This document shows, in pieces, positions 51,672 through 62,085 of a DNA stretch of 64,000 bases. A model generated the notes under the pieces. That model was given only the letters and a program-made list of their open reading frames with translations. It was not told where the DNA came from and searched no databases. Location: the NCBI GenBank assembly GCA_017311185.1, contig JAESUZ010000962.1:465449-529448 (forward strand). Direction: 5' to 3'. The DNA is from Proteles cristata cristata (lineage: Eukaryota > Chordata > Mammalia > Carnivora > Hyaenidae). Positions within the stretch are counted from its first letter, which is position 1; each line of letters starts with the position of its first letter. The position numbers and the translations under genes were made by a program.

Positions 51672-53689
51672 ACTTCTCCTCTAACGCAAGCCTCCTTTCC
51701 ACCAACCCACCAATTAGTTGGGGCCTCTCTCCCTACTATAGATTAAAGAGAAAGGGAAAAATCCATATTTACCTGGATCCTTCTATTAGTTCATCATGAT
51801 AGGGAAGCCCTAGGATTGCACAGATGTTCCTGGGTTTCAGACCTAAGTTCCCCAAGGCAGCTGGGGAACTGGGACAAGGGCTTCATTCTGACCACCCCCC
51901 ACGAGGTGCAAATTGTCTGTGGGTCCTCAGAGATCCCCCAGTCTCGCACAGCATAATAGCATCCCTAAGCTTCTAAAGTGGGGACCCCAGCCTTTGCCCT
52001 CCCAATCTTGGGATCTTAGTTCAGGGTGGCCACCCTGGCCTACCTGAAGCCTATCTAGAAGCAGGAGGCTTGACCCCGGCAGCCCCTGCAACACGGATTC
52101 CCTGGGACAGATTTCACAACCCAGCGCTGAGGTTTACTACAAGTTTCAGACAAAGAAGGTGTGTCGGAGTTGAGAGCATGCTTCTGCCCGCTGCGTGGGT
52201 GTCAAGTTCAATACCTTCTTGTCAACACTTGAATGTGTTGAACATCACTCACAAGGGCATTCTTTAAGAAACCTATTAACTTAATTACCCAGGCTTTTTT
52301 TTTTTCTCCCCCTCTTCCCCCTATCCATGCATCTCATATAAAAGTTTGGCTTTCTTCCTTTCTGAGATATTTTTGATGTAACCTCTCTCCCCTCGGCACA
52401 ATACCGTCTTGTTTATTTCTCTAACAGTTAGTCAGGGTGGCTGCCCCTGTACAGACTGACTTCCTTACTCAGGTCTTAGCCCTGAGAGAAGCTAAGAGAG
52501 AGCAAAGAGTGACTCTGGTGGTGGCAACTGGGGGTGGGGAGGATGGGTCACCTGGCATCCTTTCTGACTGCCCAGCAGGAGTGAAGTGTAGAGGGTGAGA
52601 GCAGTGAAGGGCAAACCAAGCTCCTGCAAGGTATGCCCCTCCTTCCTGCAGAAGGTGGGGGAGGAGCCACCCAGAGACACAGGTCAATCAGCAAGCATCT
52701 ATTAAACACCATCCATATGCCCAGAACCATCTACCTGGATTTTAGAAGAGAAAATTCTGCCCAGCTCAGTTCTTCCAAATTCCAGCCCCAGTGTACATCC
52801 AAGTCCCTGGCAGAATGAAATAATTAATTTGTTATAAATCATCTCATACTAGAAATCAGGATAACTATGTTCCAGACCCACGCTGCCTATAAGGGGGCCC
52901 TGAATTGGTTCCTTGGTAAAATGCAGAGGGCGGGGGGCACCTCACTGAAGGATTTCCCTTTAGAAGGACTCCCTTTAGAACTCACCCATGGCTCACCTGT
53001 GCTTGCACAGGTACCTGCAGCTACCCACCTACATGGGAAGTCTGCCCAAAGGAAGGAGAAGAGCAGTAAAGTTCAGAGAGGCAAATGGGAACCATCTCTG
53101 AGAGTTGATCCATATACTGCATTTGGTGGCTCTGCCCTGGCTGGTGACTCGCCTGTCCAGGGAGGAAGAGATGGATAGAGGCAGAGGCGGGAGCAGGCAT
53201 GGCTTCCAGCGCTAGTGGGTAGGTGAAGGTGATGAGCCTAGGGAAGGCAGCTGTGCTTCGAGCACTGACGTGACATAGAGGGGGACCTCCTGCCCACAAA
53301 CCTAAAGCAAGAAGAGCTACATAGAGACCCATGGAGTCGTGTAGGGGAAGAACCACCAGCCAGACCTCATCGTAGTGTGGGAAATCAGGGCTGCCAGCTA
53401 TGATAAAGGAGGAACACGCCCCACAGCTTTCTTGCCAGAACCATGCACAACCAAAGAGCAACTTTCAAATCTTTCTAACCATCCTCACTCTCTTCTCCTG
53501 TTTCCGGGAAGCAAAAACACTGGTGCAAATTCAGAAACTCCAGCAGGACTCTGTGGCAGCCCCGCCCCCCATACCCACACCTTTTGCAGTTCGCTGACCC
53601 CAGATTGACATATCCCCCATCCCCACAATGGCACGCCCCCTCAAACTCTCAGTGGACCAGTGACGATTTACAGAGCCAAGAGGCACTGA
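51672..53689. other. Unique stretch, nothing recognised
   Basis: About 2 kb without clear repeat or exon. 52690-52750 has an antisense-L2-like 'gcaagcatctattaaacacc'. 52225-52300 is AT-rich ('ctattaacttaattaccc') with a T11 run. Confidence 0.45.
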
Positions 53690-53780
53690 TGTAGTGAATC
53701 CTGCGTGTGGAATTACGGAGTTAGAAGGGACCCAATGGGTCATCTGGTCCAGGTCCCTGGCTCCAGGCAGCTTTGCTTCT
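53690..53780 (-). mobile_element. MIR/core-SINE relic, reverse
   Basis: 'ggagttagaagggacccaat' and 'gggtcatctggtccaggtcc' match the antisense core-SINE start. Confidence 0.6.
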
Positions 53781-54529
53781 GAATCATTCACTTGTGGCCT
53801 CTCCATTCTCCTGCAGTGTATGGTGATGGCAAAGAGAGGCCTGGCCTGCAGTTAGAGTTTCACAGCTGCCCAGTCAAGGAGGGTTCTCTTTTCCCAGGAA
53901 GCTGTTGCTTGTGGGGGACCTCAAGACTACCTGACGTTCCCACCTGTCTCCCTGCTCAGAGCTGATTAAATCCTGGTGACCTCTGATTCAATCCCCCGTT
54001 TCTTCACCCACCCCTAGTGACCACCTCCTTCTGTGTGCCATCTAGTGCAGACAAAAGGTCAGAGAGGGGAGAGCCTGCGGAGACCAGGGATTTGACCCCA
54101 AAGTTTCCTAAAGGTTGGAAAGTTTGCATCACCAGCCCTTAGTGCCCTGTTCTCCAAGGCATCCAGCAGGCAGTTTCACTCTGATGCAATTCTCCACCAG
54201 GCGGGTTCTGTGACCTAGGATCTCCGAGGCCTAGGTAACTTCTGGAGCAAAAGAGAAGTCATCTTCTCTTTACACTGTGGCCATGTCCCATCATATACTG
54301 GCTGGTGGGCTTCACTCCCCTGCCCTCAGAGGGCTCCTCTAAGCGGTCCCACTGCCCTGTGCCATAGGCTTGGAGCCTCCGTCATGCCCAAGGAGCCTGA
54401 GAGCAGCCCTCTCTCGAGGAATCCTTTGTTCTCTCCAGATGTGGGGAGATCTGCTGCAGCAGAAGCTTGGAAGGGAGGGCAAAGCAGCAAAGGCTTATTT
54501 ATCTTCCATCCACACACCTCCCTATGCAG
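53781..54529. other. Unique stretch, nothing recognised
   Basis: No repeat or exon recognised. Confidence 0.45.
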
Positions 54530-54575
54530 TGTATGCACGTGTGTGCACGCGCATGCACGCGCATGCATGAGTGTC
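54530..54575 (+). repeat. Alternating purine-pyrimidine GTGCAC/GCGCATGC repeat
   Basis: Two tandem 'gcacgcgcatgcacgcgcat' type units, with about 35 consecutive alternating purine-pyrimidine bases rich in CG and CA steps. Confidence 0.85.
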
Positions 54576-55020
54576 CAAGGCGTTCAAGTTGACTAAGAAT
54601 CTAAGCATTGCCTAAGCCAGGGCCTGGGTCCAGGTGAAGCCCCTCCTCCTGCCTCCACCCAAGCTGGACAGACATCCCCTCCAGTGCCGGGGCCAACAGC
54701 ACTGTGGGAGAGCGTGCACACGGCCCAGGGCTCCTGCCTCACAGTGACTATGTGAGCACACACTCATACATTCCCTGAGAAAGCCCCTGGGGCCTCTGTG
54801 GGAAGACTTTCCGGGAGACATTTATGGTAGAAGAGGAAGTATGGGGCATCATCAGAGCAGCCTGGGCCCTGGAGCAGGCAAGCGCCTGCCAGGAGTGGAG
54901 TCAGGCTGCAACTTCCCCTGATTACAGAGCTTTTAACCCCTTCTCTAGTCCCAGGCAGTCAACCAGGCAGGGTCAGACTAATAAGCAGGGTCCCCAGAGT
55001 CCCCACTGCTGCCCCTCATA
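54576..55020. other. Unassigned stretch
   Basis: No repeat or exon recognised. Confidence 0.4.
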
Positions 55021-55024
55021 GCCT

Positions 55025-55115
55025 CCTCCTCCACATGTGCACACCCGTATATGTATGCATGTGTGCATGTGCATAGGTGCACACACATGCATGTGTGTAC
55101 ACACACACGTCACCT
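55025..55115 (+). repeat. TG/CA-rich imperfect repeat
   Basis: Irregular GTGCAT/ACACAC units with an internal near-palindrome (gtgcacacacatgcatgtgtg). Confidence 0.9.
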
Positions 55116-55159
55116 GCCCTGCTGACCATACTGACTCACCCAGATCCAATGGTAGCAGA

Positions 55160-55330
55160 CTCCTGCCCGGAAGAAGCATGGAACTTAGAGCTGGAAAGAA
55201 ACCTTGAGGTTTGGGCACCTTCCTCAAGGAATCATCCTTATTTGACAGAAGAGGCCACTGAGGCTCACAGATCGAGTGCCCATGTCTACTCAGCTCCAAG
55301 CCCAGAACCCAGGCTTCTGTTGCCTCTTAC
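55160..55330 (-). mobile_element. MIR/core-SINE relic, reverse
   Basis: 'acttagagctggaaagaaac', 'gaagaggccactgaggctca' and 'ccagaacccaggcttctgtt' follow the antisense core-SINE pattern. Confidence 0.75.
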
Positions 55331-55447
55331 TGGTCAGGAAGCTGGGTCCACACAGAGGCACTTAGGGGACGGGGCAGGGCCTGGACAAGGGTGGAGAGTG
55401 CCCCTAGGGGCCTCCCCAGAGCTGAGCACTTGGTATCACTTAGAGCT

Positions 55448-55640
55448 CTGAGGTCTAGTACACTAGCTACTAGCCACACATACCTATTCAAATTAAAACT
55501 AATTAAAATGTTATAAAGTGCTTAAAAATTCAACTTCTTTACAGCAGTAGCTACATTTGAAGCGTTCAAGAGCCACATGTGGCTAGAGCTACTATACAGA
55601 GCAGTGCAGATCTAGAACATTTCCATCACCACAGAATGCT
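55448..55640. mobile_element. hAT-type MITE
   Basis: 'tagctactagccacacatac', 'taaaaattcaacttctttac', 'gagccacatgtggctagagc', 'gaacatttccatcaccacag', 'attggatggacagtgctgat' match a common mammalian hAT MITE nearly end to end. Subfamily not named. Confidence 0.85.
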
Positions 55641-55734
55641 GTATTGGATGGACAGTGCTGATCAGAAGGAGGCAGCCTGCAGGACCAGATGGTCTGAAGA
55701 AATCTGTTTCCTGGTGGAGGGCTGAGGTCCCCTT

Positions 55735-55870
55735 GGAAGCAAGGAGAGGAGAAGGGAGAGGAGGAGGAGGGAGAAGAGGGCAGAACAGAGGACTCAAGAG
55801 AAAGATGCTGGAGAGAGGAGAGCGAACAGAGGAGGAGGAGGCTGGCGTAAAAGAGGAGGGGCAGGAAGGA
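55735..55870 (+). repeat. Purine-rich (GGA/GAGG)n low complexity
   Basis: Near-continuous purine strand of GGA and GAGGA units with brief interruptions. Mirror-repeat triplex-type composition. Confidence 0.85.
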
Positions 55871-56184
55871 AAGGGAAGTCCTGTGGCTGTCCCTGTGGCT
55901 GGGCTCTGACCAACTGTCCTGATGCAGGGTGACTGATATATTCCCTCCATCCTACTCCAGAAGCGCCAGAAGGCAGAGTCACAGACCCCACAACCAAGGG
56001 GCATAAATAGGGCATCTGATAGCTTTCCAGACCCAAAGAGCCCAACCTGTCCCCAAACTAGGACTCTCCATCCCCCAGGGTGGCTTGCATACCTGGGCAC
56101 CTGGACTGGCAGAGAGAGATGCCCCTGCCCCTTGCACTGGCAGGGCATGTCCCTAGGCCCTTTTATAGCTCACAGCAGCAAAAA
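55871..56184. other. Unassigned stretch
   Basis: No repeat or exon recognised. Confidence 0.4.
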
Positions 56185-56189
56185 TGTTT

Positions 56190-56296
56190 CTAGGAAGGGA
56201 GGGAGGAAGGGAGGAAGGGAGGAAGGGAGGGAGGAAGGAAGGAAGGAAGGAAGGAAGGAAGGAAGGAAGGAAGGAAAGGAAAGGAAAGGAAGGAGA
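56190..56296 (+). repeat. (GGAA)n / (GGGAGGAA)n microsatellite
   Basis: Left part GGGAGGAA variants, then about eleven pure GGAA units, then GGAAA variants. On this strand it is the ETS core in tandem. Confidence 0.98.
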
Positions 56297-56429
56297 ATCT
56301 AGTGAAATGCTTCTCCTGCCACAAGCTGGGTGCATTTTTCAAACCAGGAGACAATACCTTGATTCAATTCCATAGATGCATAATCCATTTTGTCACTTTC
56401 TCACACATTCTTCTAAGCAAACATTTGAG

Positions 56430-56590
56430 GGAGGGTATTGAGCCAGGCAAAGAGTATCATGTCTGAAATCAGAAATGCCTGGGTTTACTTCCCATTCTGC
56501 CACCTAATGACCAGGACAGGTGGCTGCGCTCCCCCAGGCTCAGTTGCCTGCTTAGCCGGGCTGACCTAGGGCACTGATAGGTGTGGAGCA
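56430..56590 (+). mobile_element. MIR relic
   Basis: 'gaaatcagaaatgcctgggt', 'cattctgccacctaatgacc' match the sense MIR head and core. Confidence 0.75.
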
Positions 56591-56659
56591 CAAGAACCAG
56601 GCCGGCACTCAGCACTCGCCTGTCAGTCCCTCCCCCGCTGCCCCAGGGACTTACTTTGC

Positions 56660-56700
56660 ATCCTCTCCCCCCCACCCCCCACCCTCCACCCCCCAGAGCA
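56660..56700 (-). repeat. C-run cluster, G4 motif on minus strand
   Basis: Runs of seven, six, three and six C within about 32 bases ('cccccccaccccccaccct'), giving four G-runs on the minus strand. Confidence 0.8.
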
Positions 56701-56834
56701 GGAGAGGAAGTACAGGACAAGACCCCCAGCGAGCTCAGGGCCAGGGGAGAGGCAGAAGAGCCAGCAGCTGCAGATCTAGGCTGAGGGAGTCCACGCCTCG
56801 CAGCAGGACAGAGCCAAGCACAGTGTGAGGGAGG

Positions 56835-56975
56835 AAGCCCTTGGGGAAAGGCAGTTGAGGAAGGCTTCACAGAGGCAGAAAAGTATGAGCTGGACTGGAA
56901 AGAGAGTCTGGCGAGGGCATCTGAGACTGAGAAACCACATGAGCCAAGCTCATAAGGAACCTCAGTTCCCTGAGA
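56835..56975 (-). mobile_element. L2 fragment, reverse
   Basis: 'ttgaggaaggcttcacagag' and 'tgagctggactggaaagaga' match the antisense L2 'cagggaaggcttcctggagg... gagctgggtcttgaagga'. Confidence 0.7.
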
Positions 56976-57334
56976 AGAGCCCCCAACCTCAAATGGGAAA
57001 AGCGTCTAGCCTGAGCCTCGGGCCCTCCCCAGCCCTCCAGGTCCCACTTCCCCAGAGGGGTTTTGCAATGCCTCATTACAGCCCACACCCCCTCTCAATG
57101 GCACTCGGGGTCCCTAAGTCAGGAGGGTGCTAGAAAAGCTGCCTGTCTCTGTCTGAACAGCTTCCTGCCCCCAGGGCTGGATTCTACTCGGGAAAGGTGC
57201 AGGGAGATCTAAACTGGCCTTTCAGCCAAATTTAAGCACATCCAGGGTCACCCAAGAAATTCCAGCAAAGGGGAGACAAGTCATCTCCTCAGAACTGATT
57301 TCCTTAACACAGCCCCCTTTGTTTTGAGGTGTAG
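56976..57334. other. Unassigned stretch
   Basis: No repeat or exon recognised. Confidence 0.4.
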
Positions 57335-57625
57335 GCAAAAGAACACTGGACTGTGAGTCAGGAGGTTTGGAGCCTGGGCCAGGACACCTGGATTGCATTC
57401 CCAAATCTGCCGCCGATTGGGACTGTAATCTCAGGCAAGTCACTTAACCTCTCAAGGGCTTGTGTTCCCCACCTGCAAATTCGGGGTGATACTCTCTGCC
57501 CTTTCTGCCTCCTTGTAAAAGGAAGATTAGATGATACAGTGGCACAAAGATGCCTGAAATGCCTCCAGAGTGAAGAGTGCCCGACACATGTCCAGGATGG
57601 TGGTTGTTGCTTTACCAGCCATGAC
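57335..57625 (+). mobile_element. MIR, near full length
   Basis: 'gcaaaagaacactggactgt', 'ggcaagtcacttaacctctc', 'gaagattagatgatacagtg' run through the sense MIR. The end near 57600 is diverged. Confidence 0.85.
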
Positions 57626-58380
57626 ACCACCTCCAAGTGACTTACCTTAGCCGCTAGCGCCCCACTCTCCCAGACCAAGGACTTCAGACCTGTGCCTCCA
57701 TATGTTCCTTTTCTACTCTGGAGCCCCCAGCTGAAAGGCCGAGTGTGACCTGGGAGCAGTGCTTTTTCTGCCCTACTTTGTAAAGGGGCAGTTGTCCAAG
57801 GGGAGGGGATGTGAAAATGGGGTATTGGTGACAGGCACAGGAACCTGCATTCTTGGGTGTCTCTGCCCTCCACTGACCTCAGTTATCTCCAGATGGCCTG
57901 GAGGCAGGGCTGGGCCAGCGCCCAGATGGGAACACTGAGGCTGCAGGCTGACTCACTCATGAGTTTCTTGCTACTGGCAGACCCTGTTGTGGTGGCCCGT
58001 GGCTTCTGTGCAGACTCTGAGCAGAAGACCACGATTAGACAGTTCCATAGCTCTGGGGAAGGCAAAGTGGACTGTCTCCATGCCTGGGGACTGCCCATCC
58101 CACCTCCTTCTAATGCTACCAGTCCCAGATCCCTGACTCCGCCCCACCTCCCCAGGGAGGGGGGTGGGGGTGGGCGGTGGAGCTCACCACGGCAAGTGGA
58201 CTGCTGGATTGTTTATTTCCACTTCAGATTTCATCCCAAGTGATCTCATATTCCCCTGACCAATTTCCACAATCAAATTTGGGAGAGGTGTGGGGCTGGG
58301 AACAGCTTGAGCCTCTCATGGAGCTCATCCTGGGAACACAGGGGCAAGTATCTCTTTAAAAATATTCCCTGCATAGCAGG
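57626..58380. other. Unique stretch with G-run cluster
   Basis: No repeat or exon recognised. 58153-58179 carries G-runs (gggaggggggtgggggtggg) on the + strand. Confidence 0.45.
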
Positions 58381-58388
58381 TCACACTG

Positions 58389-58503
58389 GCCTGCAGCCAC
58401 AACACCCGGGGCTGTGATCTCATCAAGCTCCAGGAAGCCAAACAGGGTCAGGCTTGGCTAGTCCCTGAGCGGGAGACCTCCCAAGCAAAACACAGGTGTT
58501 GCT
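58389..58503 (+). pseudogene. 5S rRNA-derived relic
   Basis: About 115 bases alignable end to end with vertebrate 5S rRNA, the small RNA of the large ribosomal subunit made by RNA polymerase III. 'gcctgcagccacaacacccg' sits where 5S has its 'gtctacggccataccaccc' start. 'gatctcatcaagctccagga' matches 'gatctcgtctgatctcgga', 'agccaaacagggtcaggctt' matches the A-box/intermediate region, and 'gcgggagacctcc' matches box C. The 3' end 'acaggtgttgctgg' corresponds to 'ccgggtgctgtagg'. By eye identity is roughly 65-70%. No oligo-T terminator follows and paired stems are broken, so it is a pseudogene or the head of a 5S-derived SINE. No obvious SINE body follows. Confidence 0.75.
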
Positions 58504-59345
58504 GGTGATTCAGCAGGCGGAACCCCTCCCTCCACAAACCCAACTCTTGTCAGGTGTTGGATGATTCTGTGAGCTCCTATCAGTACCTGGGCAGAAGGGG
58601 GCGTGGCGCAGGCAGCGGGTGAGAGACGCTCTTTCCCTGCGCCACATGTTGCAGGTGTCCACACCCGTTCTTAAGAATCAGGGCATACGTGCTTCCTCCC
58701 TCCCCAGCCCCTGCCCACTTCCTAAGGTTGGTCAGTCATTGACCTAAATTCTTGCAGCTGTTTCCAACAGATAAGGGATGGAAGAGGACAAGGCAGCCCC
58801 CAACAGGCTCAGGAATCAACTGCCCCCCACCCCCCAACAGCTGGGGTCTGTGGCTGCCACCAAGCTCTGGGCCTCAGCCCTCAGGATGGTCCCTGGTCCC
58901 TTCTGGGTTGGGAATGGGTGAAGATGAAAGGGGTCCATTAAATGAGGGCGGTCATTAGGCTGTTTTATGAGTACACAGATATTCATTACTCCCCAACCCG
59001 TCATTAGAGGCTGTGGCAGGAGAGAGCTCCGGGCCCCTTCTTTATTGCAGTAGAAACTGAGGGGTTTCTCCCCTAGAAGGGATCTCTGCTTCTGCTTCTC
59101 AGTCAGGGGTCCTGCCCAGGAGAAGGTTGGCAGCCTCCATTCCAGTCCTAACTCACTCCCTCTCCTGCTCCTCCATCCCTCAAGGGAAGAGTCGAGCAAC
59201 TCAAGGAGGTGATAGGGGCCTCAGGGTCAGGAGGCCCTGAAAAGAGCCCACACCTGGCAGCTAGAATTTGGAAATAGGGGCCTTTCCACCCCAGTGCCCA
59301 GTTCTCCCTCCCCTCTCCCTGCCAAGCACTACTGTCAGGTGGGGA
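58504..59345. other. Unique stretch, nothing recognised
   Basis: No repeat family or exon. A CTCF-like 'gcagaagggggcgtgg' lies at about 58590, and a C-run cluster at 58822-58838. Confidence 0.45.
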
Positions 59346-59349
59346 GTCT

Positions 59350-59500
59350 ACAGCTTCTTCCAGGAAGCCTTCCCCGCCCTCAGTAAATCCTCTAGTTAGT
59401 ATGCATCACATCTGTAACTACCCCTTCATTGTATTCCTGCCAGACTGTAAACCACCTGCACACCTGCACCGCTCTTGGCACCTAGCAGGGGCAGTAAGTG
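59350..59500 (+). mobile_element. L2 3' end
   Basis: 'caggaagccttccccgccct', 'ttcctgccagactgtaaacc', 'gctcttggcacctagcaggg' are sense L2 blocks. Confidence 0.8.
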
Positions 59501-59959
59501 TGGGCTGCCCTGATCTCAGCCAGCAGCCAGGGCAGATGACCCGACAGAGAAAGAGGGGTTCACTGTAGCCCCCACCCTTCCCCCTCTGCCTTTTCCCACA
59601 GTGCAGATGATCTGCAGAACCTGCTGCTTTCTTACGGCCACAGTCAGCAAGTAACAAAAACAAACCATCTGCCATTGTCTAGACAGTGCCCCCATTTACC
59701 TCCCAAATGTAACCCCTTTTGCACAAATCCCACAGAGCACCTGCTTGCATCCTTCCTTGCAGTCTGCCCCCTTCCTATAGGGGGCTACCCAGTGAGAGAG
59801 TCCGGCAGGGCCCAACCCGCTCCTGCAGGGCCAGCCCTTCATGCGTGACAGGACCACAGGCTGGGAGGCTTGCCCCTCTCCCCCATTAGGGCTGCAAGCT
59901 CAGTGGTAATAGGCTGGCACCCACCCTGCTGGTGCAGGCCATGGAGGCTGAATGGAGCG
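59501..59959. other. Unassigned stretch
   Basis: No repeat or exon recognised. Confidence 0.4.
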
Positions 59960-60055
59960 TGGCCAGACCCCACAGAGAGGAGGCTGATTAATCAGCTGTC
60001 ATTTGCGTTCATTAAAGACCCCTTGCTTGTGCACTGCAGCCTTGGATGCCGGGGC
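59960..60055. promoter_or_regulatory. Candidate conserved element with TGATTAATCA palindrome
   Basis: 'gctgattaatcagctgtca' (59980-59999) combines a perfect TGATTAATCA palindrome with a TALE-type CTGTCA, followed by 'gttcattaaagacc'. Not repeat-derived as far as I can see. Function inferred. Confidence 0.35.
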
Positions 60056-60639
60056 AATTGACTGCTCACAATACAAAGTTCTGGGGAGAAGTTTGTCTCG
60101 GCTCCCCATGGCATAGCCTCGGGATCGGCTTGGCATCCTATAATCGCAGACTCCTGGGGTGGAAGGCCGCTGAGGCCCAGCCATGTGGGTCGGGGATAGG
60201 CAGGGGGCAGACCAAGCCCCAGATCCCGAAGCCTGGGGGAGTCCACAGCTATGGAGGCCCCTTGACCCTCTTTGGGATTCTTCCCTGTTGTCACCCCATC
60301 CCCTTTCCTCCCATCTCCTCATGGCCCCTGGCACTGTCACCTGGAACTGCTGGGCCCTCCTCAAGCTTGTGCAAAGACTCATTTCAACACACTTGGAGAC
60401 TGATGATGATCCCCACAGGGCGGGAAGCCAAGCACGGCAATCGCCTCAAGCCTAGCTCTCCACCTGCCTTCCTATTGGCCGTGGGGTCCAGCGGAGAGCC
60501 CCCCAACACACGACCACCCCCAACGGGGCGGCCTGGTGGCCCAGGCTCCACTGGCCTTGCTGGAGAGGACTGTAGATCTCCCTTCTCTTCCCCAGGGTTA
60601 TGTCAGTCCCCAAGCATTCCAGAGGCAGACCGACTGTGA
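60056..60639. other. GC-rich unique stretch
   Basis: A 197-codon frame (60046-60639) shares its bases with antisense frames and shows no domain, so it is judged chance. No repeat recognised. Confidence 0.5.
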
Positions 60640-60740
60640 GGCCAGGGTGTTTACAGAGCTCAGTCTTGGTTGTTTTTGCATTGTAATTACCAAGCTCCCC
60701 GGATTGGCATTTGCCTGCCGGGCACTGTAAAAGGTGACAC
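60640..60740. promoter_or_regulatory. Candidate conserved element
   Basis: 'gttgtttttgcattgtaatt' then 'accaagctccccggattggc' (a CCAAT-type box on the minus strand) form an AT-rich patch in GC-rich DNA. Low-confidence inference. Confidence 0.25.
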
Positions 60741-61660
60741 AACAGAATGAGAGAGCAAGCCCCCGGTCCTGGGAGGCCCCCAGTGGGTCACATTCACAGT
60801 TCCCTTGGCCCAGAAAAAGGAGTCTGGCCTGACACAGACAGGCAGGGGCTCAAAGGCCCACCGCACAGGCCCTGGCATGACCAATGAATGAGAAGGCAGA
60901 CGGGCAGCTTGCCAGGGATGACGGCTTTCCTTGGGCATCTTGGAGGGGGAAACTTGAGGAAGTCACTTAGTGGCAGGCCTGCTACTACGACCAGGGTCCT
61001 AGAGCAGACCCTGACCCACACACCTGGAGAGCCTCATGCAACGCCCCCCTGTTCTACAGGCTACAAGGAAGAGCAATGCTCTCTTGACTCTTGCTTCCCC
61101 AGAGGTCCCTCAATGCCTGGGGAATAAACATTCCCCAAATAGGGTCAGGAGTGAAGAACACGATCAGGGAGAAAGGAGTTCCAGTGGGAGTGTCAAACAC
61201 CCCCCTTGAGTACCCACCAAACTGCACCCAGGTCCCCCACACAGGTCCCCCACTGGCAGGAGGGCCTGCCCTGCCCAACCCCAGAAACTCAGATGTCCAG
61301 AACATCTGACACAAGTGACACCGAAAGTCCCTGATCTGGGGGCTGTTTCTGCAGCTCCAGGTGGGGGTGCTGGAGAGAGGATGTGCCTGGTGCCTTCCCA
61401 GTCGTGGCCAAGCCCCAGCCCCTCCAGCCCACCCATCTCCTCTGACCACCTGCCCTGGAGCCTGATGCTCCAGTCAGCCTTGAGAGCTAGGGCCACCTCA
61501 GGACCAGTCAGTGCTGCTGCGGAAGGATGATTCCGAGAGCTCCAAAGCCAGAAAGAGACCTGTCAGTGACCTGAGCTGGGCTGGTTCCCATGGTTGCTGC
61601 CACCATCCAGAGACCCCAGGGAAAGTGGGCAGGAAGGCCCGAGAGCAGACCTCAGAGGCA
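60741..61660. other. GC-rich unique stretch
   Basis: No repeat or exon recognised. Confidence 0.45.
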
Positions 61661-61661
61661 G

Positions 61662-61805
61662 CGCTTCTCAGACCTTAATGTACATGTGACTCACTGCAGG
61701 TTCTTGTAAAAAGGAAGATTCTAATTCACATGTCCAGGGTGGCACCCGAGAGTCTGCATTTCTGACAAGCTCCCATGTGCTGCTGCTGCTGTTCTGAGTA
61801 GTGAA
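61662..61805. mobile_element. MER5-like hAT-Charlie MITE
   Basis: 'agcgcttctcagaccttaat', 'gcaggttcttgtaaaaagga', 'agtctgcatttctgacaagc', 'tcccatgtgctgctgctgct' follow MER5A nearly end to end. Confidence 0.85.
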
Positions 61806-61974
61806 GGGCTAGGGCAGCAGAGCCAAGTTCACTGTCAGCCCCTGTGAAAAGAGCAAAATGTGATTTGAATGAGACTTACCGTTTCTATTTATTGTCACAC
61901 TTTCTAATGAGTACAGAGTTTCACAGAACCGCCGGGTCTCGCCAGCCTCTTTTCTTGCTCAACATCCTGAGCCC

Positions 61975-62085
61975 CAAGGTTTTTTTCCAGTAAGTCTGTC
62001 TATCCCTCCCTCCCTTCTTTCCTTCCTTCCTTTCTTCCTACCTTCTTTCCCTCCTCACTCCTTTGTTCTTTTTCATAAGGTCTTA
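61975..62085 (+). repeat. Pyrimidine-rich (CTTT/CCTT)n low complexity
   Basis: T7 run followed by imperfect CCCT, TTCC and CTTT units. Confidence 0.9.

Noticed and set aside
60046..60639. 197-codon open frame on the + strand
   Set aside because: Overlaps antisense frames of similar length and has no recognisable domain.
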